Origin: Oscillospiraceae bacterium
GTDB lineage: Bacteria > Bacillota > Clostridia > Oscillospirales > Oscillospiraceae
Direction of reading: 5' to 3'
Assembly (NCBI GenBank): GCA_017435525.1
Contig: JAFSEW010000002.1
Span: 1 to 51,859 of the forward strand
DNA: 51,859 nucleotides
Each line of letters starts with the position of its first letter. Position 1 is the first letter of the stretch. Shown here one piece after another: positions 46,877 through 51,859 of this stretch. The notes below the pieces were generated by a model. The model worked only from the letters and a program-made list of their open reading frames with translations, was not told the DNA's origin and searched no databases. Both the position numbers and the translations under genes were made by a program.

Positions 46877-47364
46877 ATTTTTTTACCCCGATTCACAAGG
46901 AGCTGGGCGCACAGGCCCGTAAAAATGCCGGTGATAATGCTGCATATCAGCAGCGCCGGCAAATAAATAATAATGGACGGCGTACCGGTGACCAGCACAG
47001 CCATAATCATCTGTCCAACAGAATGGGCCATTGCGCCCAGACAGCCTGCGATCCACATCTGATTTTCTTTCAGGATCTTCCGGGAGAAGATGGTGATGGT
47101 AATGGCCAGCGCGCCGCCTGCCGCGGAATAGAGAATGGAGCTGAAATTGCCCGCAAATACCGCACCCAGGAAGATACGGCCTGCCAGAATCAGAATCGCT
47201 TCCACGGGCCCCATCACAAACACCGCAAACACCGTAACAATATTGCTCAGACCCAGCTTGACACCGGGCAGCGGCACCGGGGAGGGGATCTGGGCTTCTA
47301 CCATAAAAATCGTAAGTGCTATGGCACAAAGCAGCGCCATAGTGGTAAGTTTTTTCGTTTTCAA
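46855..47364 (-). CDS. Gx-transporter family membrane protein (HepI-like annotation)
   Basis: This roughly 169-residue protein has five to six membrane helices with PLPGVKLGLSNIVTVFAVFVMGP and RIFLGAVFAGNFSSILYSAAGGA. These belong to the Gx transporter family often labelled heptaprenyl diphosphate synthase component I; ECF-type S subunits have a similar form. TTG at 47364 is preferred because AAAGGTGG would overlap the alternative GTG at 47376. It is the first gene before mrnC and rqcH. Confidence 0.8.
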   Translation of the reverse strand: MKTKKLTTMALLCAIALTIFMVEAQIPSPVPLPGVKLGLSNIVTVFAVFVMGPVEAILILAGRIFLGAVFAGNFSSILYSAAGGALAITITIFSRKILKENQMWIAGCLGAMAHSVGQMIMAVLVTGTPSIIIYLPALLICSIITGIFTGLCAQLLVNRGKKIWKTISN

Positions 47365-47388
47365 GGGATCTGCCACCTTTCTTCGCCT

Positions 47389-47417
47389 ATGGTAACAGAT
47401 TTTCGGCCAAAAGTAAA
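47389..47417 (-). promoter_or_regulatory. Possible promoter of the Gx transporter-mrnC-rqcH operon
   Basis: On the minus strand TTTACT (47412-47417), 17 bases, TACCAT (47389-47394). Confidence 0.4.
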
Positions 47418-47450
47418 GGATTCCGGGGTGGCATAAAAAATGTAAAAATA

Positions 47451-47526
47451 AATAAGAATAATTCTTATTTTTCTATTGACAAACAGAGAAGGCTGTGTTA
47501 TACTCTAGTTGTAAATGATAATCATT
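47451..47526 (+). promoter_or_regulatory. Promoter and two Fur/PerR-type operators of module 1
   Basis: TTGACA (47476-47481), 17 bases, TATACT (47499-47504). The perfect palindrome AATAAGAATAATTCTTATT (47451-47469) lies just upstream of the -35. A second, AATGATAATCATT (47514-47526), lies just after the start region. Both have the 7-1-7-like form of Fur/PerR boxes, and the first gene downstream is a Fur-family regulator, which points to autoregulation. Confidence 0.8.
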
Positions 47527-47546
47527 CGCAAACAGGAGGTGACCGG

Positions 47547-47939
47547 ATGGAAGGTGCTTCAAAGAACTTCCGCAAGCGAAATGCGATTCTGCAATATCTG
47601 CGGCAAAGCGAAGACCACCCCTCTGCCGAGAAGATCTACACGGATCTGAAAAAGGAAATACCGGACCTCTCCATGGGAACGGTGTACCGAAACCTGAACC
47701 TGTTTAAACAGCAGGGGTTGATCACCAGTGTGGCAACCGTAAACGGTGTGGAACGGTTCGATCCCGATACCGAACCCCATGTGCATTTCATTTGCCATAC
47801 CTGCGGCGCGGTGGCGCATCTGGAGCGGTTGGAAACTCCGGAAACGCTCAGTGCCAAAGCAGAAGCCGCCATCGGCTGCAAGGTAGGCCAGTGTCAATTG
47901 TATTTTACCGGCCAATGCCGGACATGTCTGAATCAATAA
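47547..47939 (+). CDS. PerR/Fur-family regulator, copy 1
   Basis: This 130-residue protein has an N-terminal winged helix ([30 protein letters not shown]) and a C-terminal dimerisation/metal domain with [10 protein letters not shown] and CRTC, the two CxxC pairs of the structural zinc site. PerR-like regulatory ligands are present as His24, Asp72, His78 and His80, but the fifth (PerR Asp104) is His91. It is 58% identical, without gaps, to the regulator at 51098-51490. It heads an operon with a mini-rubredoxin and a reverse rubrerythrin, indicating control of peroxide defence. Confidence 0.9.
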   Translation: MEGASKNFRKRNAILQYLRQSEDHPSAEKIYTDLKKEIPDLSMGTVYRNLNLFKQQGLITSVATVNGVERFDPDTEPHVHFICHTCGAVAHLERLETPETLSAKAEAAIGCKVGQCQLYFTGQCRTCLNQ

Positions 47940-47953
47940 AAGGAGATTTTTTT

Positions 47954-48070
47954 ATGAAAAAGTTTGTTTGTACCGTATGTGGTTTTGTTTATGAGGGCGA
48001 CGAGCTTCCCGAAGATTACGAGTGCCCCCTGTGCAGCGTAGGCCCCGACCTCTTTGAAGAAGAGAAATAA
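47954..48070 (+). CDS. Very small rubredoxin (38 residues)
   Basis: [18 protein letters not shown] followed by [13 protein letters not shown] gives two CxxC knuckles for one Fe(SCys)4 site. It is shorter than ordinary rubredoxins of about 50 residues and resembles the rubredoxin domain of rubrerythrins. It starts behind AAGGAGA, 14 bases after the regulator. It may pass electrons to the rubrerythrin next to it or to the flavodiiron protein at 27843-28994. Confidence 0.88.
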   Translation: MKKFVCTVCGFVYEGDELPEDYECPLCSVGPDLFEEEK

Positions 48071-48137
48071 GCAAAATAAAGCGATTTCCCGATCCTATCA
48101 AAATTAATTACATTTCTAAAATATGGAGGAAAAAATT

Positions 48138-48731
48138 ATGAAGAAGTTTGTATGCTCTGTTTGTGGTTATGTTCACACCGCCGAGGAACTGGCCGCTGAT
48201 TTCCGCTGCCCCGTCTGCAAGGTCCCTGCTTCCAAGTTTGTGGAGCAGAAGGGCGAGCAGAAACTGGCCGCTGTCCATGAGTACGGCGTGTATGCTCAGA
48301 CTGTGAAGAACAACCCCGACATCTCCGCCGAGGACAAGAAGTACATCTTCGATCAGCTGATGGCCAACTTCAACGGCGAGTGCTCCGAAGTGGGCATGTA
48401 CCTGTGCATGGCTCGCATCGCCCATCGTGAGGGCTATCCCGAGATCGGCCTGTACTGGGAGAAGGCAGCCTGGGAAGAGGCTGAGCATGCTGCCAAGTTC
48501 GCCGAGCTGCTGGGCGAGGATCTGGAGCCCAACATGAAGGCCACCACCCGCGACAATCTGGCATGGCGCGTTGACTGCGAGTTCGGCGCAACCCAGGGTA
48601 AGTTCGACCTGGCCTCCTGCGCCAAGAAGAACGGCCTGGATGCCATCCACGACACCGTCCACGAAATGGCCCGGGACGAGGCCCGCCACGGTGTAGCCCT
48701 GAAGGGTCTGCTGGAGCGCTACTTCAAGTAA
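48138..48731 (+). CDS. Reverse rubrerythrin, copy 1
   Basis: This 197-residue protein has the rubredoxin domain first ([15 protein letters not shown]) and a ferritin-like diiron domain after it ([34 protein letters not shown]). That is the reverse domain order described in clostridia, where such proteins reduce peroxide and oxygen with NADH-derived electrons. ATG 48138 follows TGGAGG. A near-identical second copy begins at 51528. Confidence 0.95.
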   Translation: MKKFVCSVCGYVHTAEELAADFRCPVCKVPASKFVEQKGEQKLAAVHEYGVYAQTVKNNPDISAEDKKYIFDQLMANFNGECSEVGMYLCMARIAHREGYPEIGLYWEKAAWEEAEHAAKFAELLGEDLEPNMKATTRDNLAWRVDCEFGATQGKFDLASCAKKNGLDAIHDTVHEMARDEARHGVALKGLLERYFK

Positions 48732-48752
48732 GAGAATTACCGACGATCTTGT

Positions 48753-48788
48753 AACCGCCGGTCCCAGTACCGGGGCCGGCGGTTTTTC
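48753..48788 (+). terminator. Terminator after reverse rubrerythrin 1
   Basis: Arms AACCGCCGG-TCCC and GGGG-CCGGCGGTT (48753-48783) are followed by a T run. Confidence 0.85.
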
Positions 48789-48817
48789 TTATAAAAAAAT
48801 AAAAAGGAGAATGAATT

Positions 48818-49147
48818 ATGAAAATCCGTATTGATAAAGATATTGTGAGCTTTACCCCGGAGCATGCCGCTGAGGCAGCAGAGCTGGAAGCTCTGTGGAT
48901 CAAGATGGGTAACTGTCTGGGTGACAACAAACACCTGGAACCTTTGGGTGTGTACATTCCCTCTGAGAATAAGACGGCATCCTTCCATATTGCCGGCCTG
49001 AACGAGCAGGAAAAGAGTGCAGTACCCGAGATCCGGGCACCTTACGATACCGATGTATATTGCGTCACCTGCAATAAGACGGTACATATCAAAGCCGGCG
49101 AAGTGGTACCTTCCTGCTGTGGCAGATTGATGGAAATTCTGGACTGA
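48818..49147 (+). CDS. Small protein with a C-terminal desulforedoxin-like iron site
   Basis: This 109-residue protein has about 75 N-terminal residues I cannot assign. They are followed by DVYCVTCNKTVHIKAGEVVPSCCGRLMEIL, which has the CxxC...CC pattern of desulforedoxin and of the N-terminal domain of desulfoferrodoxin. It lacks the histidine-rich superoxide reductase centre. It starts behind AAAAGGAG just past the rubrerythrin terminator. Setting among peroxide-defence genes suggests a redox role, but function is unknown. Confidence 0.7.
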   Translation: MKIRIDKDIVSFTPEHAAEAAELEALWIKMGNCLGDNKHLEPLGVYIPSENKTASFHIAGLNEQEKSAVPEIRAPYDTDVYCVTCNKTVHIKAGEVVPSCCGRLMEILD

Positions 49148-49179
49148 GTTCCGCAGCGGTATCCCAAAAGAATATATCA

Positions 49180-49210
49180 AACAGGTGGAGATCATCTCCA
49201 CCTGTTTTTT
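49180..49210 (+). terminator. Terminator after the desulforedoxin-like gene
   Basis: A perfect 12-base stem AACAGGTGGAGA / TCTCCACCTGTT closes on TCA and is followed by TTTT. Confidence 0.92.
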
Positions 49211-49224
49211 GCTGCCTGGAGACC

Positions 49225-49253
49225 TTGAAACATGGAAACGAACCGATTATAAT
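49225..49253 (+). promoter_or_regulatory. Promoter of the QueG-like gene
   Basis: TTGAAA (49225-49230), 17 bases, TATAAT (49248-49253). Confidence 0.75.
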
Positions 49254-49292
49254 GAAAATACAGATATTCGCGCATTATAGGAGGCGACTGGG

Positions 49293-50138
49293 ATGACGCT
49301 TTTGGAATTGGAACGCGCGCTGGCGGCATTTGTGGCAGAGAATCCGGGCAACTGTGTGGAGACATCCTACGCGCTGCGTCCGGAATATGTGGGAACGCGG
49401 ATTTACGAAGCACCTCTGATGGGCTGCGCGGCGGCGGATGACCCGCTGTTTGCCTATATGAAGCAGAGCAAAGAGATTTATGGGCCGACCCTGCGGCTGC
49501 CGGAGGAATGGCTGCCGGGGGCTGTATCGGTGGTGTCGTTCTTCCTGCCGTTTACAAAAGAAATTCGGGACAGCAACCGCTGCGATCTGACCAGACCGTC
49601 GGATCTGTGGCTCCATGGCCGTGCAGAAGGCCAGGCATTTTTGGATCGTGCCACCGCATATCTGGCGGAACTGCTGCGGGAAGCGGGAGGCAAAGTGGCG
49701 ATCCCCTCTCAGGACCCGGAATTTTATGTGATTCGGGACCCGGCCCGTGCGGAGCGTGGCGAGCCGCCCTATGTGAGCAACTGGTCGGAACGCCATGCTG
49801 CGTTTACGGCGGGTTTGGGTACATTCAGTTTATCCAAGCATCTGATTACGGAAAAGGGCGTCAGCGGCCGCTTCAGCAGCTTAATCACAGATTTGCCCCT
49901 GACCGTAACACCCCGACCCTATACGGACCCCTATGAGTACTGCACATTCTGCGGTGCCTGCCGGAAACGCTGCATCGTCAACGCCATCGGCGAGAAAGAG
50001 AAGGATAACCGTATCTGCTCCGGCTTTCAGCACCAGATGCGGGAGCGTTTTGCCCCCCGGCACGGCTGCGGCAAATGCCAGCTGTCCGTCCCCTGCGAGA
50101 CCAGACGCCCCAAGCGGAGCGGAGCAAAGATGGGCTGA
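49293..50138 (+). CDS. Epoxyqueuosine reductase-like 4Fe-4S protein
   Basis: This 281-residue protein has an N-terminal domain of the QueG-like type and a C-terminal double-cluster ferredoxin region: CTFCGACRKRC, then a lone Cys (RICSGF) and HGCGKCQLSVPC. The segment AAFTAGLGTFSLSKHLITEKGVSGRFSSLIT is typical of QueG relatives. It is shorter than true QueG (about 380 residues) and lacks its C-terminal HEAT repeats, so it is probably a paralogous iron-sulfur oxidoreductase of unknown substrate. It is alone on the + strand between terminators. Confidence 0.75.
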   Translation: MTLLELERALAAFVAENPGNCVETSYALRPEYVGTRIYEAPLMGCAAADDPLFAYMKQSKEIYGPTLRLPEEWLPGAVSVVSFFLPFTKEIRDSNRCDLTRPSDLWLHGRAEGQAFLDRATAYLAELLREAGGKVAIPSQDPEFYVIRDPARAERGEPPYVSNWSERHAAFTAGLGTFSLSKHLITEKGVSGRFSSLITDLPLTVTPRPYTDPYEYCTFCGACRKRCIVNAIGEKEKDNRICSGFQHQMRERFAPRHGCGKCQLSVPCETRRPKRSGAKMG

Positions 50139-50177
50139 AGCGCTGCTTTCTGCGGCTTACCGGCAGTCAGGCAATCC

Positions 50178-50220
50178 AAATAATAGGGGCTATTGCAAAA
50201 GCAACAGCCCCTGATTATTT
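50178..50220. terminator. Bidirectional terminator
   Basis: Arms AATAAT-AGGGGCT-TTGC and GCAA-AGCCCCT-ATTATT, with one or two bulges, pair across 50178-50220. They can end the QueG-like gene and the convergent gene at 50219. Confidence 0.78.
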
Positions 50221-50857
50221 ACTTTTGGATCTTACGCCATTCGCCGGTATCGGGATCTTTATACATAGAGCCATCGCTGTTGACCTGCAGACGCTTCATG
50301 GAACCATTATTCTGTTCCCGCCAGACCTCAACCACAGGCTGTCTCCGGGCAGCCTCCTCAGCGGCTTCCCGTTCTCTGCGGGCAATGTCTGCGTCAAGAA
50401 TCTCAGAGATGGAGGGACCGTTATCACGGCTGGCGTTCTGGGCATTGCTTTCCATCCACTCCATGGCGGTGTTTGCCCATCCAATCTCGGCGGCACGCTT
50501 GGTTTTTCTGGTAACAAACAGGCCAATAATGGTCCATGCCAGCAGGACGCGGGCGTATGCACCCATGGATGCCATAATCAGCAAATGGATGGACCGGAAG
50601 CAGAGAATTCCGTCAGCGCGCATTTTCAGGATAGAGGGTATGGAAAGAACTGCGGTAATGGCGAGCCAGAGGAAAAAGTTACCCACATTGCCCAGCATCA
50701 GGAAGACAACAGCTACCCATGCAGGCAAACCGATGATCGCACGGACCAGTGCATTGGCATAACGCGTATGGTTTTCGTGGAGCTTCCACAGGGGGTTGGC
50801 ATAACTGCCGTAGAAACAGGAATAGATAACAAGAACAAAACCGATAAAATAAATCAT
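50219..50857 (-). CDS. Membrane protein of unknown function
   Basis: This roughly 212-residue protein has about four membrane helices in its first 125 residues and a charged cytosolic tail. The tail includes an acidic/basic helix (DADIARREREAAEEAARR) and ends NSDGSMYKDPDTGEWRKIQK. The start is ATG 50857 or the adjacent GTG 50860, behind AAAGGA; a longer frame has no ribosome site. I do not recognise the family. Confidence 0.65.
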   Translation of the reverse strand: MIYFIGFVLVIYSCFYGSYANPLWKLHENHTRYANALVRAIIGLPAWVAVVFLMLGNVGNFFLWLAITAVLSIPSILKMRADGILCFRSIHLLIMASMGAYARVLLAWTIIGLFVTRKTKRAAEIGWANTAMEWMESNAQNASRDNGPSISEILDADIARREREAAEEAARRQPVVEVWREQNNGSMKRLQVNSDGSMYKDPDTGEWRKIQK

Positions 50858-51002
50858 CACTGGACATTCCTTTCTGGTTTGAATCTGGTCACAGAACACA
50901 TATATGGTAACATATGGAAAAGGGAAAAACAATACAGTTTTTTTTCGGAAAAATGCAGAACGAACCATATTGTCTTATAGCATGCCAAAATAAAAAAATA
51001 AA

Positions 51003-51048
51003 AATAAGAATAATTCCTATTGACAAATGAGCAGTTGTATAGTATACT
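51003..51048 (+). promoter_or_regulatory. Promoter and Fur/PerR-type operator of module 2
   Basis: TTGACA (51020-51025), 17 bases, TATACT (51043-51048), the same hexamers and spacing as module 1. The operator AATAAGAATAATTCCTATT (51003-51021) differs by one base from that of module 1 and overlaps the -35. A second 7-1-7-like site (TAAGAGTGATTCTCA) lies at 51060-51074. Confidence 0.8.
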
Positions 51049-51097
51049 CAACTTGTAAATAAGAGTGATTCTCATCCGGGAGGTAAAGGAGGTATCC

Positions 51098-51490
51098 ATG
51101 GAACAAACAGTAAAACGATTTCGCAAGCGAGATGCGATTCTCACCTGCCTGCGCCAGACAGTGGTGCACCCTTCGGCAGATTGGGTGTTCGCCCAGCTGA
51201 AGCCGGAGATTCCGGATCTCTCTCTGGGTACCGTCTATCGCAACCTGGCTCTGTTTAAGGAGCAGGGCTTGATCATGAGTCTGGGTACCGTGAACGGTGT
51301 GGAGCGCTTCGATGGCAACACGGCACCCCATGTTCATTTTATCTGTACGGAATGCGGCAAAGTAGATGACCTGCACACCATTTCCGTTCCGGAAGAACTG
51401 AAAAACACAGCAGCCCAAAGCTGCGGCGGCCGGATTGATGGCTGCCAGCTTCTATTCACAGGAATTTGCGCGGAATGCGCCAACAAATAA
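51098..51490 (+). CDS. PerR/Fur-family regulator, copy 2
   Basis: This 130-residue protein has the same length as copy 1 and aligns to it without gaps (75 identical residues). It has the winged helix [30 protein letters not shown] and the CxxC pairs CTEC and CAEC. The full set of PerR-like regulatory ligands is present: His24, Asp72, His78, His80 and Asp91. ATG 51098 follows AAAGGAGG. It lies directly before the second reverse rubrerythrin, with no rubredoxin gene between. Confidence 0.9.
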   Translation: MEQTVKRFRKRDAILTCLRQTVVHPSADWVFAQLKPEIPDLSLGTVYRNLALFKEQGLIMSLGTVNGVERFDGNTAPHVHFICTECGKVDDLHTISVPEELKNTAAQSCGGRIDGCQLLFTGICAECANK

Positions 51491-51527
51491 AAAATCTATA
51501 AATACTTATATAATTGGAGGAAAAATT

Positions 51528-51859
51528 ATGAAGAAGTTTGTATGCTCTGTTTGTGGTTATGTTCACACCGCCGAGGAACTGGCTGCTGATTTCCGCTGCC
51601 CCGTCTGCAAGGTCCCCGCTTCCAAGTTTGTGGAGCAGAAGGGCGAGCAGAAACTGGCCGCTGTCCATGAGTACGGCGTGTACGCCCAGACTGTGAAGAA
51701 CAACCCCGACATCTCCGCCGAGGACAAAAAGTACATCTTTGATCAGCTGATGGCCAACTTCAACGGCGAGTGCTCCGAAGTGGGCATGTACCTGTGCATG
51801 GCTCGCATCGCCCATCGTGAGGGCTATCCCGAGATCGGCCTGTACTGGGAGAAGGCAGC
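51528..51859 (+). CDS. Reverse rubrerythrin, copy 2, truncated by the window end
   Basis: The first 110 codons are visible and encode exactly the same residues as copy 1 (48138-48731): rubredoxin domain with two CxxC pairs, then the first half of the ferritin-like domain. Over 332 bases I count six differences, all at silent third positions. The ribosome site TTGGAGG and the bases up to the ATG are also nearly the same. It follows regulator copy 2 by 37 bases. Confidence 0.95.
   Translation, partial: MKKFVCSVCGYVHTAEELAADFRCPVCKVPASKFVEQKGEQKLAAVHEYGVYAQTVKNNPDISAEDKKYIFDQLMANFNGECSEVGMYLCMARIAHREGYPEIGLYWEKA

Overview
The window is a piece of a bacterial chromosome around the replication origin. 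It has moderately high GC and dense operons with strong AGGAGG ribosome sites. It most resembles an anaerobic Clostridia genome, probably of the Oscillospiraceae/Ruminococcaceae type. The evidence is a Na+-pumping decarboxylase with detached biotin carrier, an A-type flavodiiron protein, reverse rubrerythrins, rubredoxin, a CIRCE-controlled hrcA-grpE-dnaK-dnaJ operon, and the Firmicutes order dnaA-dnaN-yaaA-recF-gyrB-gyrA. No species is claimed.

Left part (1-15.4 kb, mostly + strand): the end of a four-subunit sodium-pumping oxaloacetate-type decarboxylase operon; uppP (-); a two-component system followed by an HtrA protease and an acyl-ACP thioesterase; a cluster of DnaA-box-like sites; the tandem-CIRCE heat-shock operon with dCMP deaminase behind it; nrdR and an SdpI-like membrane protein.

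Island (about 15.45-21.3 kb): it starts at a decayed IS3-family end and reads as more AT-rich than its neighbours. It holds a second two-component system, then a VTC-domain polyphosphate polymerase-like protein, a DUF4956 membrane protein and a large CotH-kinase membrane protein with Met/Gly/Pro-rich low-complexity arms. This is the best candidate for a little-described system in the window.

Centre (21.3-34.1 kb, mostly - strand): pseudouridine catabolism (psuG, psuK), tRNA modification (mnmG, trmB), a CsoR-type metal regulator, a DMT transporter, a flavodiiron protein, and a five-gene D-galactonate catabolic operon (IclR regulator, KDPG/KDPGal aldolase, sugar-acid kinase, DgoD, PHP phosphoesterase-like protein). 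MITE-like elements lie at 2937-3168 and 27514-27790.

Origin and right arm (34.1-51.9 kb): dnaA, a DnaA-box-rich oriC at 35.68-35.93 kb, then dnaN, yaaA, recF, gyrB, gyrA, rnhA, a RemB-like gene, a sugar isomerase-like gene and a small membrane protein. Next come rqcH, mini-RNase III and a Gx-family transporter on the - strand. The window ends with two PerR/Fur plus reverse-rubrerythrin modules. Their rubrerythrins are identical in protein over the visible part, while their regulators are only 58% identical. Coordinates of starts were adjusted to ribosome-binding sites where the longest reading frame was implausible.
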